DNA from: Burkholderia pyrrocinia
Lineage (GTDB): Bacteria > Pseudomonadota > Gammaproteobacteria > Burkholderiales > Burkholderiaceae
Length of the DNA: 64,000 nt
Assembly (NCBI RefSeq): GCF_003330765.1
Contig: NZ_CP024903.1
Span: 2,046,001-2,110,000 of the forward strand
Reading direction: 5' to 3'
The first letter of the stretch is position 1; the number at the start of each line of letters is the position of its first letter. A program made the position numbers and the translations under genes. Positions 15,239 to 23,676 of the stretch are shown here, piece by piece. Under the pieces are notes generated by a model. The model was not told where the DNA came from. It made no database searches and saw only the letters and a program-made list of their open reading frames with translations.

Positions 15239-16717
15239 TCACGCTTGAGACTCAAAAGCTGCAACCTTGTTTCGGCCGGTTGCCTTCGCATAGTACAGCG
15301 CCTCGTCAGCCGCCTTGATCACCGCACCGGGTTCATCGTCTTGATCCGGCAGCCAACTCGCCAAGCCAATGCTGGCGGTCACACGTCCGTATTCGCTTCC
15401 GGCGTGCTCGAGTGCCAGCTCGTTGATTGCCGCACGAATCCGCTCGGCAATCTGGGTGGCTCCAATCTGCGACGTATCGGGGAGCAGCACGACAAACTCT
15501 TCCCCGCCATAGCGGGCCGCAGTATCGATCGGCTGCCGGATGTTTTCGCCGATGCAGCGCGCGACCGCAGCGAGCGCCTCGTCTCCGGCCTGGTGCCCGT
15601 AGGTATCGTTGTAGGCCTTGAAGCGGTCGACGTCGACGAACAGCAGCGAGAAAACGGAACGCGCCCTCCGCGCCCGACGCCACTCCCGGTCCAGTACTTC
15701 TCCAAAGCTGCGACGGTTGTTCAGCCCGGTGAGACCGTCGGTGCGTGCAAGCAGCACGAGCTCGGACTCCGCTCGCATCCGACGTCGCAGTTGCGCGCCG
15801 AGCACGGTGGAGAGCACGATGAAGGCCGCGCCGAAGGTCACCACCAGTGCGCCGATCGTCAAGGCGCGTTGGCGCCACTTCGCATAGATGTCCTGCTCCG
15901 CTTCCGCAACCATGATGATCAGCGGCAGCTTCGGGAGATGCTTAAAGTAATAGAGGCGGCGAACACCATCAATCGACGCTGTTTCCGAGAACGCCCCCTC
16001 CGGTGCGGTCTGGAACCGCCGAAACGTTGCCGCCTTGTTGATGTCGCGGCCGACGATGCCGACATTGTATGGTTGACGCATCACCATGATGCCATCCTCG
16101 CCGATCAGAGAGATCGAGCCACGCTGCCCTAGTGACAGGCCGGCGAACAGCTGGTGGAAATACTCGAGGTTGATCGCGATCAGCGCGATGCCAGCAAACG
16201 AACCATCCGGGTTCGAAATCCGGCGCGACAGCGCGATGCTGAGTTTGCCGCCGCGCAGGCGCGAAGCGAATGGGTCACTGACATAGAGTCCTGCTTTCGG
16301 ATTGTCACGATGGACCGTAAAGTACTTGCGATCCGAAAAATTCCCCCGGCGCGGCACGTCATTGGCGGAATCCAGGATGATGTTGCCGTGGGCGTCGAGC
16401 ACCAGCATCGAGCCGATAAATTGCGCGGTCATCGCGTGATCGAACAGTACGTCGCGCCGCACAGCCGGTGTTGCCGCCATCACGTCGGGCTGTTGCAGAC
16501 CATGAATCAGCGCTTGCAACGATAGGTCGTAGAGCTCGAAGTTTCGCTCGATATCGCGTTCCGCCATCAGACCGAGATTGCGCGAGGTTTCGCTGGCGCG
16601 CTCGCGTGCGTCGTTTCGGCTCTGAAGCAGTTGCAGCACGCACAAGCCCATCAGCGCGCAGGCAATCACAATTGCGACCACCACGATGGTAAACGGGGCC
16701 GCTGTCCGGGGTTGCAT
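15239..16717 (-). CDS. Diguanylate cyclase with periplasmic Cache-type sensor
   Basis: The 492-residue inner-membrane signalling enzyme has TM1 at about 10-31, a periplasmic dCache-like sensor at about 32-280 (SDRKYFTVHRDNPKAGLYVSDP is typical), TM2 at about 285-308, and a GGDEF domain at about 325-490. The active site RYGGEEF (402-408) and metal residues (FVDVDRFKAYND) are intact, so it should make c-di-GMP from two GTP. The inhibitory I-site RxxD expected at 395-398 reads QPID, so product inhibition may be absent or altered. No EAL domain. AGGAG precedes the ATG. It is a single-gene unit. Confidence 0.92.
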   Translation of the reverse strand: MQPRTAAPFTIVVVAIVIACALMGLCVLQLLQSRNDARERASETSRNLGLMAERDIERNFELYDLSLQALIHGLQQPDVMAATPAVRRDVLFDHAMTAQFIGSMLVLDAHGNIILDSANDVPRRGNFSDRKYFTVHRDNPKAGLYVSDPFASRLRGGKLSIALSRRISNPDGSFAGIALIAINLEYFHQLFAGLSLGQRGSISLIGEDGIMVMRQPYNVGIVGRDINKAATFRRFQTAPEGAFSETASIDGVRRLYYFKHLPKLPLIIMVAEAEQDIYAKWRQRALTIGALVVTFGAAFIVLSTVLGAQLRRRMRAESELVLLARTDGLTGLNNRRSFGEVLDREWRRARRARSVFSLLFVDVDRFKAYNDTYGHQAGDEALAAVARCIGENIRQPIDTAARYGGEEFVVLLPDTSQIGATQIAERIRAAINELALEHAGSEYGRVTASIGLASWLPDQDDEPGAVIKAADEALYYAKATGRNKVAAFESQA

Positions 16718-16880
16718 GGGTCTCCTCGCTACGCAAACTTGCGTGCTGGTTTCGCGTGTGGTTTCCGCATACTAAAAATGGACGGCCGAATGTGCAAGCG
16801 TGAATTGCCCTGAGGAACGCTGCCACGGGCACAAGATTCGCGGTGAAAGCGGCTGACAACGCAATCCAAATTTCCCTCAA

Positions 16881-16918
16881 ATGAGCTGGCAGATAGTCAT
16901 GACTATCCGCCAGCTCAT
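16881..16918 (+). terminator. Long perfect inverted repeat, terminator-like
   Basis: ATGAGCTGGC (16881-16890) pairs with GCCAGCTCAT (16909-16918); inside, GATAGTCA (16892-16899) pairs with TGACTATC (16900-16907), with only one A-C mismatch between the two stems. On the plus strand a pyrimidine-rich tract with five Ts follows. It lies between the divergent cyclase and second pseudo-HtrA genes, so no plus-strand gene obviously ends here. It may insulate the downstream operon or be the end of a lost gene. Confidence 0.5.
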
Positions 16919-17082
16919 CTTCCTTTTTCCTATTTTTCTGATGGTAAGCCCGGAAAGCACCGGCTTGGCGCCCGGACAGCAACCATTTGATCTAGATCGA
17001 TCATTTATTGGGGACAGTCAGAAACGCCGTGCGAGTCTAGATTATCCTCACCAGCAAATTGCATGGATATAAAGGTCACTAC

Positions 17083-17099
17083 GTTAAGCGCGCCTTAAT
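17083..17099 (+). promoter_or_regulatory. PmrA/QseB-like box upstream of pseudo-HtrA copy 2
   Basis: GTTAAG-CGCGC-CTTAAT matches the tandem half-site pattern, followed by CCACCTACG as at copy 1. The box ends about 100 bases before the ATG at 17200. An imperfect FNR-like site (TTGAT-CTAG-ATCGA, 16987-17000) lies further upstream. Together with 3083-3099 this is the conserved promoter of the duplicated cassette. Confidence 0.55.
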
Positions 17100-17199
17100 C
17101 TTCCCCACCTACGCTTGAATTGTCGCGTAGTGAAGCGGTCATCCTGCAAGTTGCGCACGTGACGTGCAATGTTCGGGATCGCGCGGCGGGAGTAGCGTC

Positions 17200-18669
17200 A
17201 TGGCAAACATTGTGTTCAAGCGGTTCGCGCTCGCTAATTTGGTCACCGCAGCACTATCCGCGGGTTGTATGGCACAAACGCCGCATACGTCTTTGGCGAC
17301 GAACGCGGCTGTTCCGAGCGCCCCCACTGCAACCTCATTCACAGGTCCCTATCCTGGGATCGTCAGCGACTTCGAGAACATGGCACGGACCCAGGGTCCT
17401 GCCGTGGTCTCGATCAGTATTTCAAGCAGCAGTGGCACGTCCGACTTGAAACAGCTGTGGCCACCGCGCGGCCCCGAGGACAACCCATTCCTCCGATATT
17501 TTCAGCAGTTCCCGCCGAGCCATACGGATGTCGAAGGTAAGTTGGCTGCGCAGCATGCAAGCGGTTTCATCATTACAGCGGACGGCGATATCCTCACGAA
17601 TGCAAGCAACATTGTTGCTCACGCATCGAAAATATCGGTCACCCTAGCGGACGGTCGGACGTACCGGGCCAAGGTGATCGGCAGCGATCCGGCAAGCGGC
17701 GTAGCTCTGCTGAAAATTCCCGAAAATGGGCTGCCGGTCGCCAAGATCGGATCTGCGTCCACTGTCAAAGCTGGCGAATGGGTCGCGTCGATTGGTTCTC
17801 CCTATGGACTTGGAAACTCGATCGAGCGAGGTATTGTGAGCAACACCTCCCGCCTGCTTCCCGATCAATCGTATGTTCCGTTGATCCAGACGGATCTTAC
17901 GGAAAATGCCGGCGACGCCGGCAGTCCGCTCCTGAACCTCAAGGGCGAAGTCATCGGTATCGAAACACCACCGCCGGACAACGGTAATACCTACCAAGGC
18001 CTCGCATTCGCGATACCGATCGACGAGGCGATGAAGGTCGAACGGCAGTTGAAACTGCATGGCAAGGCTGAACATGGACGTATGGGAATCTCGGTCCAAG
18101 AGGTGACGGGCCCGCTTGCCCTTTCGTTCGGGTTGCCGAAACCGAACGGCGCGCTCGTCACGTCGGTCGACGCAGGTAGCCCCGCTGCAAAAGCAGGCCT
18201 GCGAGCAGGTGACATCATTGTCGGCGTGAATGGCGCGGCAGTGCCGGACTCGATTCGATTACCCGTGACGGTTGCCGACATGCGCCCCGGCACAGCGATC
18301 GAATTGTCCTATTGGCGCGCTCATGCAATGCACCATACCGCGCTCACCCTGGCGGCCGTGAATACCAATGACGCTTCCGTCGTTGCGAGAAGCCAGGGAT
18401 CGGCCGACACGTACGGTCTGACCGTGCGCAATCTAACGCGCGACGAGCGTCGCACGACAGGCATTCAGGGAGGCGTCCGCGTCGAGCAAAGCAGCGGATC
18501 GGCAGCGTTCGCCGGAATCGAGCCGGGTGACATCATCTTGAAGGTCGATAACACCTCGGTATCGAGCACTGCCCAATTTCTCGAGCAAATCGCGCATGCC
18601 AAGCAGGCCGTGGCGCTTCTCGTTGAACGCCACGGCACACGAATGTTCGTGACCATGGAAGCGAGTTGA
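17200..18669 (+). CDS. HtrA/DegP-like pseudoprotease with two PDZ domains, full-length copy
   Basis: The 489-residue product has an export signal (1-25, Cys23), a linker, an HtrA trypsin-like domain at about 55-290, PDZ1 at about 293-380 and PDZ2 at about 395-489. Fold motifs are well kept (IITADGDILTN, IGSPYGLGNS, LIQTDLTEN, SPLLNLKGE, GLAFAIPID), and carboxylate-loop PDZ motifs AAKAGLRAGDIIV and FAGIEPGDIIL are intact. The catalytic triad is gone: His is Asn137, Asp is Gly167, Ser is Ala240. It is therefore most likely a periplasmic chaperone, adaptor or peptide sensor rather than a protease. It heads the second cassette with 18721-19155 and 19255-19887. The first copy lacks both PDZ domains. 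Confidence 0.9.
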   Translation: MANIVFKRFALANLVTAALSAGCMAQTPHTSLATNAAVPSAPTATSFTGPYPGIVSDFENMARTQGPAVVSISISSSSGTSDLKQLWPPRGPEDNPFLRYFQQFPPSHTDVEGKLAAQHASGFIITADGDILTNASNIVAHASKISVTLADGRTYRAKVIGSDPASGVALLKIPENGLPVAKIGSASTVKAGEWVASIGSPYGLGNSIERGIVSNTSRLLPDQSYVPLIQTDLTENAGDAGSPLLNLKGEVIGIETPPPDNGNTYQGLAFAIPIDEAMKVERQLKLHGKAEHGRMGISVQEVTGPLALSFGLPKPNGALVTSVDAGSPAAKAGLRAGDIIVGVNGAAVPDSIRLPVTVADMRPGTAIELSYWRAHAMHHTALTLAAVNTNDASVVARSQGSADTYGLTVRNLTRDERRTTGIQGGVRVEQSSGSAAFAGIEPGDIILKVDNTSVSSTAQFLEQIAHAKQAVALLVERHGTRMFVTMEAS

Positions 18670-18720
18670 ACTCGACTCGATACAAGTGCTTCTTCATGGA
18701 GCATATTTGCGGAGGTAGCG

Positions 18721-19155
18721 ATGAAATACCGATCCAACTTAGCGTTTCACGTAGCAGTAATCGTACTTGTCGCTGCGACCGGGAGCGTGCTGGCCGCTGA
18801 GCCGGCTTCATTGCCACCGCCCGAACACGCGGGCAAGATCGCCTATCTGTCGGGCGGGATCGGCAGCGATCAATCGACTGCAATCAAGCAGGAGATGGGT
18901 AAGTATTCGCTGGTCCTGGAGTTCGCCGGCCGCACGCGAGGTGGCAACGACTACCTGGCAGACATTCCTGTCCAGATCACCGACGCACATGCCAAGACAG
19001 TCCTCTCGACGGTGACCACGGGACCATTCCTGCTCGTGTCGCTGCCGGACGGGCACTATTCCGTAACGGCAACGTACAACGATCAGATAAAGCGGCGAAG
19101 CTTCGACGTGCACGCGCCCTCGCATCTCCACGCCGTGTTCGTCTGGACGATGTAG
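18721..19155 (+). CDS. Secreted carboxypeptidase-regulatory-like domain protein, copy 2
   Basis: The 144-residue product matches copy 1 (4225-4659) along its whole length: signal peptide ending near SVLAAE, then YLSGGIGSDQSTAIKQ, DYLADIPVQITDAHAKTVL, TTGPFLLVSLPDGHYSVTATYN, ending VFVWTM in both. It is a single small beta-sandwich domain exported to the periplasm, with no catalytic residues. GGAGG precedes the ATG. It lies 51 bases after the pseudo-HtrA stop and 99 bases before the Rieske gene. Strong conservation between copies, while the upstream protease core has drifted more, suggests this protein carries a specific interaction. Confidence 0.86.
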   Translation: MKYRSNLAFHVAVIVLVAATGSVLAAEPASLPPPEHAGKIAYLSGGIGSDQSTAIKQEMGKYSLVLEFAGRTRGGNDYLADIPVQITDAHAKTVLSTVTTGPFLLVSLPDGHYSVTATYNDQIKRRSFDVHAPSHLHAVFVWTM

Positions 19156-19164
19156 GTCAATATT

Positions 19165-19200
19165 GGAGAAGCCTAAACGGACTGTCATTCAGGCTTCTCC
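19165..19200 (+). other. Intercistronic hairpin between small secreted protein and Rieske genes
   Basis: GGAGAAGCCT (19165-19174) is a perfect inverted repeat of AGGCTTCTCC (19191-19200) with a 16-base loop and no U-run. It lies inside the operon and may act in mRNA processing or differential stability. The corresponding gap in copy 1 has no equivalent. Confidence 0.45.
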
Positions 19201-19254
19201 GCGAGCGCACTTGGACTTGAAGGCTTAAAGCATTCCGGTCTAGAAGGAGCTACG

Positions 19255-19887
19255 ATGGATGAACAAGCGGTTGAATCCGTCGTTGTGAACGTTAATCGAC
19301 GGCGATGGCTCATTGCGACGTCCGTCGTGGGCGGCCTTGGCGGCGTCGCGACAGCTATCCCTTTCATGGACTCGTTGTCGCCGCCCGACAGCGCACTGGC
19401 CGCGGGCGCGCCGGTCAAAGTCGATATCAGTCAATTGTCCGCAGGCGCGATGTTGACGGTTGCGTGGCGTGGCAAGCCGGTGTTCATCGTCAATCGAACT
19501 GATGCGATGCTTGATGGCGTCATCAAAGCGACCTCGATGGTGGCTGATCCCGACTCATCTCATCCGTTTTCAATACCGTTGCCGGACTATTGCAAGAATG
19601 CCTTCCGCTCGCGGACCGATCACCGGAACATACTCGTCGTGGTCGGCGTCTGCACGCACCTCGGTTGCACTCCGATTCCGCGCTTCCAGTCGGGACCCCA
19701 GCCGAACCTTCCCGACGACTGGCCTGGCGGCTTCCTGTGCCCATGCCACGGATCGACGTACGATCTCGCGGGGCGGGTCTTCCGCGACAAGCCCGCGCCG
19801 CAGAATCTCGACGTCCCGCGCTATATGTTTTTGTCGCCGATCGAGTTGCTGATCGGACAGGATGAACGTGGTGAGGCGCAACCTTGA
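19255..19887 (+). CDS. Orphan bc1-type Rieske iron-sulfur protein, copy 2
   Basis: The 210-residue product matches copy 1. It has a twin-arginine-type anchor (NRRRWLIATS, 14-23) and a hydrophobic helix, then the Rieske fold with CTHLGC (133-138) and CPCHGS near 162-167; all ligands and the disulfide Cys are present, as are the Ser and Tyr that raise the potential. No cytochrome b or c1 genes lie nearby. GAAGGAG sits just upstream of the ATG. Keeping two intact copies argues for a working electron-transfer role, possibly with a periplasmic partner delivered by the cassette, but the partner is unknown. Confidence 0.9.
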   Translation: MDEQAVESVVVNVNRRRWLIATSVVGGLGGVATAIPFMDSLSPPDSALAAGAPVKVDISQLSAGAMLTVAWRGKPVFIVNRTDAMLDGVIKATSMVADPDSSHPFSIPLPDYCKNAFRSRTDHRNILVVVGVCTHLGCTPIPRFQSGPQPNLPDDWPGGFLCPCHGSTYDLAGRVFRDKPAPQNLDVPRYMFLSPIELLIGQDERGEAQP

Positions 19888-19949
19888 CATACTCGGGCGG
19901 CGGGTAGCTGACCACACCGCAGCCGCCCCCAAAGCATGCGATATGGACG

Positions 19950-20245
19950 CGTATGTGAAAATCACTGGCCGTGTCCGGGGTGGTAGCGCATCATACAGGG
20001 ACGGCGTGAAGAATAGGTATTCCCTGCTTTCAATGAGGGCAGGTGCCAGCGGAGAAATAACAAGTGTAGGTCGCCACTCATTAGGAATCCGATTCGTATT
20101 GGACGCTTCGTCTCCGAAAATGGCACGTGCAACGTGGCGCCGATCCCCGGCACCGATCGCCAGTGATGGAGCGAACAGCCCTCCTGGTGCGATGGACAAA
20201 TACGAGGCGATCGTCGAGACCAATTTGTGTACCGGATAGGCGCGA
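19950..20245 (-). pseudogene. clcB remnant
   Basis: Read on the minus strand, AYPVHKLVSTIASYL then APGGLFAPSLAIGAG match the Cl-/H+ antiporter at 6507-7826 (FKMVSMIGSYL, APGGLFAPSLAIGAG). After a frameshift and a deletion, LFFTPSLYDALPPR matches the extreme C-terminus (FFAPPLYEALSTR). Only the last third survives and it cannot work. Its position after Rieske copy 2, on the opposite strand, mirrors ClcB downstream of copy 1, so the original duplication included clcB. Confidence 0.8.
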
Positions 20246-20642
20246 ACAAGAGCAGAACCTACGCGGCGCAGCGCATAGGTTCTTAGCTCCCTTGACCACC
20301 TGCGGCATCCCTTTGGTGAGCGCTTGATGGCAACAGAACGACAACTCGAATGCCTTGGCGACCAACGTGTGATTTGCTGCCGTAGGGTGACGGCACCCCC
20401 GGCGGATCTGGTGACAACGAGTTGAGATCGGACGGCTCATTCGTCCGCCGCACTCTTTCAACCCGACGCGTCGTTGGGTCTAGTTTGGTTCTAGCTGACC
20501 GAGGGCCATAGATCAGCCGAGTTCGAAACGTTGGTGCCAAGCATCCCCACGGCCCTTTGCGAGGGCGGCAGCTTAGTATATCCAGTTCGACGGATCGAGC
20601 CCCTCGTTCCACATAAGCCAGTGTCATCGAGCGCATGTGGCA
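20246..20642. other. Degenerate segment
   Basis: No intact gene is seen. The sequence adjoins the clcB remnant and has short frames with no recognisable domain on either strand. It is probably decayed DNA. Confidence 0.3.
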
Positions 20643-21017
20643 TCACGCGGACTTGCTTTCGATGATCCACGCCTGTGCCGCCACTTTGTCGCTACTTGCA
20701 TATACCCGTATTTCCCCCGGGATCACGAATCGAAACGCCGCCAACGCAAATCGGACCCATTCGACGTTCGTCACCACGGCAATGCGTTCCCATTGCGTGA
20801 TGTGCTGAACGCCAAGCTTGAAATCCTCCCAAGCCGCGCCTGGATCCATGCCGGTGAAATCGATTCCCAGTTCATAGTACAAACGTACCTTGGCGTGTTT
20901 GCGAAGCATCGCTTCCATCGCCGGAATCAACACGTCTTCATAGTCCTGCCTTGTGACCTGCCCCGTCGCAACGAATCCCGCGACTCCGTCCGGTAGGCCG
21001 TTGACCTTCTCGATCAT
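20643..21017 (-). CDS. SpoIIAA-like (STAS/SEC14-type) domain protein
   Basis: The 124-residue product belongs to the SpoIIAA-like group (DUF3478): MIEKVNGLPDGVAGFVATGQ, DYEDVLIPAME, KVRLYYELGIDFTGMDPGAAWEDFKLG, WERIAVVTNVEW, RFVIPGEIRVY. These proteins have a STAS-like fold and are cytosolic, with proposed lipid or anti-sigma-like roles. The start at 21017 gives the usual family length; an upstream ATG would add 17 residues not typical of the family. The gene stands alone in a gene-poor segment. Confidence 0.82.
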   Translation of the reverse strand: MIEKVNGLPDGVAGFVATGQVTRQDYEDVLIPAMEAMLRKHAKVRLYYELGIDFTGMDPGAAWEDFKLGVQHITQWERIAVVTNVEWVRFALAAFRFVIPGEIRVYASSDKVAAQAWIIESKSA

Positions 21018-21698
21018 GGCTGCCCCCCATACATGGGTTCGTGGCGCACTCTTCAACACCGACTGCACGCGCCAGATTTTTCCCGAGAGGGTTGAATCGA
21101 CGCTACCCGACCAGACGGAATTTCGCGAAGATCGTACTGTTCATCGGGATCAAGTGGCCTTCTCTTTCACGATAGTTGACCAGAACGCGCTCGCCAACTC
21201 CGCGAGCTGACGGACTTTCTTCCTGGAGTGCCGGCCAGCGGACAAATAACCTGCTGGAACTCACTACTCCCGGGCCTCGCGAACCCTGATGTCAAAGCGC
21301 TTCGCCGATTCTGCGACCGACAATCACTTTCCCAATCGACAGACCAGCGCAAAGATGACCTATCGGTGAAGGCAGGAGCTTTGTACGCACCCGCAGCTTG
21401 CCTATGTGGTCACCCATGTATTCTTCGCGTCGGCGGGAATCGGGAATATCGAAATTGGTGTTGGTCGCACGCGTCCCGATGTACAAGGGCCACCAAAAGT
21501 TACACGGAAGGGTGAAGCGACGGGAAGGCCAGTCAAGAACTTATTGATTTTATTTGATATAATATTGGGGGCTGAGTGCAATGCCTTGTCAGGCCTAGAT
21601 TGCTATCCCCGGTAAAATGCATCGAAATCAAAGCTCCCCCTTTACCCAGGGGTATTCTGCCCACTGGCCAATTCTCTACAGGAAATCCCTGCTCATTC
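21018..21698. other. Gene-poor, partly AT-rich segment with promoter of the H-NS gene
   Basis: No gene is recognised. Near the right end an AT-rich tract contains an extended -10 element, TGATATAAT (21555-21563), about 135 bases before the H-NS start. AT-rich promoters are typical of autoregulated H-NS genes. The remainder shows no motif I can name. Confidence 0.4.
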
Positions 21699-21995
21699 AT
21701 GGCTACCTATCTCGAACTCAAGGCTCAAGCTGAAGCACTGGCACAGCAAGCGGAAGAAGCACGGCTCACCGAGCTCGACAGCATCATCATGACAATGCGC
21801 GAACAGATCGCCGAATATGGGATCACGGCCGAGCAACTTTTCGGGCGGCGCCGTGTGGTCGCGACGAACACGCGGGCGCCGATCTCGCCGAAGTATCAAG
21901 ACCCGAAGACCGGCGCGACCTGGAGCGGGCGTGGCAAGGCTCCCCAATGGATTGCGGGCGCGAAGAACCGCGATCGGTTTTTGATCGAACAGTAA
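21699..21995 (+). CDS. H-NS family nucleoid-associated protein
   Basis: The 98-residue product has an N-terminal coiled-coil oligomerisation region at about 1-45 (LELKAQAEALAQQAEEARL) and a C-terminal DNA-binding domain with YQDPKTGATWSGRGKAPQWI, the beta-proteobacterial H-NS motif that inserts into the AT-rich minor groove. Such proteins silence foreign AT-rich DNA. The gene lies in the lower-GC, gene-poor part of the window, consistent with an accessory H-NS carried by horizontally acquired DNA. Two tiny genes follow on the same strand. Confidence 0.92.
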   Translation: MATYLELKAQAEALAQQAEEARLTELDSIIMTMREQIAEYGITAEQLFGRRRVVATNTRAPISPKYQDPKTGATWSGRGKAPQWIAGAKNRDRFLIEQ

Positions 21996-22017
21996 GCCCG
22001 ATAGACGGTTGAGCGCG

Positions 22018-22227
22018 ATGTCGCCATCGTTACCTGATGGGAAATACTGGGCGACGTGTCGTGAGCGGACAGTCTTTGCTGCCGTGGCAAACGGGCATGG
22101 CGACGTATTTCCGCGCGCAGAGATGATCGTAAAAGATGGATGCGCTACGTTCACCCGTGACGGCGTCGAAGTGTGGAACTGCAGCGCGCGCTACGCTGCT
22201 GCGCACTTCGACGTTCAGTCCGCTTAG
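22018..22227 (+). CDS. Small hypothetical protein
   Basis: A 69-residue product starting MSPSLPDGKYWATCRERTVF and containing DGVEVWNCSARYAAAHF. No family is recognised. It starts 22 bases after the H-NS stop and is followed 12 bases later by another tiny gene with a strong ribosome-binding site, so the three may form one transcript. Confidence 0.5.
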   Translation: MSPSLPDGKYWATCRERTVFAAVANGHGDVFPRAEMIVKDGCATFTRDGVEVWNCSARYAAAHFDVQSA

Positions 22228-22239
22228 GAGGATCTGCCG

Positions 22240-22374
22240 ATGAGCCAGCTTGTTCAGATTGCGCCGGGCGTCGTGTTCTCCGACGATGTCCTTGGTGCCG
22301 AGTGGGCGCGCAAGTATCGGCGGACCAACGCGCATTTGATTTCGCGTGAGGATGCGGAACCCGAACAGGGGTGA
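22240..22374 (+). CDS. Very small hypothetical protein (44 aa)
   Basis: A 44-codon frame begins at 22240, ten bases after a consensus AGGAGG site that overlaps the end of the preceding small gene. The product starts MSQLVQIAPGVVFSDDVLGA and continues with WARKYRRTNAHLISRED. Function unknown. The strong ribosome-binding site and close spacing behind H-NS and the 69-residue gene are the main support. Confidence 0.5.
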   Translation: MSQLVQIAPGVVFSDDVLGAEWARKYRRTNAHLISREDAEPEQG

Positions 22375-22974
22375 CCTTGATTTCCGCACAATTTTCCGGT
22401 TAGAGCAATCCAGACTGCATAAGGCCTAGCGGAATGGCCCCAATAAATATTGGTTCAAGATCAGATGGTTGCTATCTGAGGGCCAAGCCGGCGCTTCCCG
22501 CGCTTACCATCAGATCGACAGCGAAATTAAGAAATGAAGGTTCGGACAATCGCTTTTCGGACAAAGGCGGCAGCTTCACGAGGCACCTTCAGCGACTGCG
22601 CGCTGCGAGCGACTCAATGTTGCCGCCGAGGCTGACGCGGCCTGAGCCGGCGTCACGGCCCGTTTAAGCCGCACCTAATTTCAAGGGCCTGATACGGGCG
22701 AAGTCGACGCCGGTATCGCCGGTCAACCACCCGCTACCGTGTCATCGGTTTTCTCAATGCCAACTTACCTGGTCGACCAGCGCAAACCTCATGGGCCACG
22801 CACGACGTTCACACAGATCGTTGATCTCCATCAACGCCGTGGTGTTGGAGCACTTTGATGTCGAGCGGCGGATGACCAAGATTGAAGTATCGAAACAGGC
22901 TTTCGCGCTTGCTGTCGGGGTGAGGCAGTAAGTCGATTCGCAAATGAGTTTCATTTGTCGGTGCGGAGTTTGAG
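22375..22974. other. Gene-poor segment upstream of the hemerythrin gene
   Basis: No gene is recognised. A degenerate PmrA-like pair, TTTAAG-CCGCA-CCTAAT, lies at 22663-22679, about 300 bases before the hemerythrin start. A 19-codon frame (MTKIEVSKQAFALAVGVRQ) ends just before it and may be a remnant. Confidence 0.35.
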
Positions 22975-23556
22975 ATGACGTCGGTCGGGTCGCGTAGTGC
23001 CATAACCGTCATCCTCCATGAGCACGACCAGTTGTCCACCGTGATCGAGGGCATGCGGCGCTTTGTTCATCTGCTGGTCGCAGGTGCCCCCGTTTCGGGC
23101 CTCATGGTGTTTCGGGCAATGCTTTACTACATCCGAGAATACCCTCAGCAGGTACACCATCCTAAAGAGGATCGCTACCTGTTCAGGCCATTGAGGGAGC
23201 GGACCAATGAGTTTGACAGCGTCCTTGATGAACTGGAGTCTCAGCACGATCGAGGCGACATGAAATTGAGAAATCTGGAACACGCGCTAACCCGGTATGA
23301 GTTGAAGGGTGCCTCTGCACTTCGTACGCTGGGCGCGCTGATGGATGACTATGCGGAGTTCTATGCGGACCACCGGTGCCTGGAAGAGACTTTGATTTTG
23401 CCGGCCGCCAAGCGTCTGTTGACATTGGAGGACTGGGCAGAGATCGACGCCGCCTTTGGAGCAAATCGCGATCCGTTCGATGGGGCAAAGCTTGAACATG
23501 ATCTGGGAAAATTACTCTCGATGATCGTCAACACCATCCCGGATGAGGAAAGCTAA
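22975..23556 (+). CDS. Hemerythrin-like (HHE) domain protein
   Basis: The 193-residue helical-bundle protein has the di-iron ligand pattern: LHEHDQLS (about 13-20), QVHHPKEDRYLF (about 59-70), ESQHDRGD (about 88-95) and HRCLEETLILPAA (about 131-143). Bacterial HHE proteins bind O2, NO or sense oxidants. GGAG lies six bases before the ATG. It stands upstream of a small membrane protein and the cytochrome genes, so it may be part of an O2/NO-responsive set. A second hemerythrin domain occurs in the window, fused to the P-type ATPase at 29786-32077. Confidence 0.9.
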   Translation: MTSVGSRSAITVILHEHDQLSTVIEGMRRFVHLLVAGAPVSGLMVFRAMLYYIREYPQQVHHPKEDRYLFRPLRERTNEFDSVLDELESQHDRGDMKLRNLEHALTRYELKGASALRTLGALMDDYAEFYADHRCLEETLILPAAKRLLTLEDWAEIDAAFGANRDPFDGAKLEHDLGKLLSMIVNTIPDEES

Positions 23557-23676
23557 ACGCTCTGTTGCATCGATCGACGGACGGCCGACCTGATACAAAT
23601 GCGGGTCAGCAGGAACTGGCACCGTGCCGTTCAAGAAAGCATTTATTGAGTACCAGAAGTCGACGTAGGAGGGGAT

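Noticed and set aside
19888-22974. Insertion sequence or CRISPR array in the gene-poor region
   Set aside because: No transposase motif, terminal inverted repeats, or regularly spaced repeats were found. I also saw no tRNA gene that could serve as an attachment site anywhere in the window.
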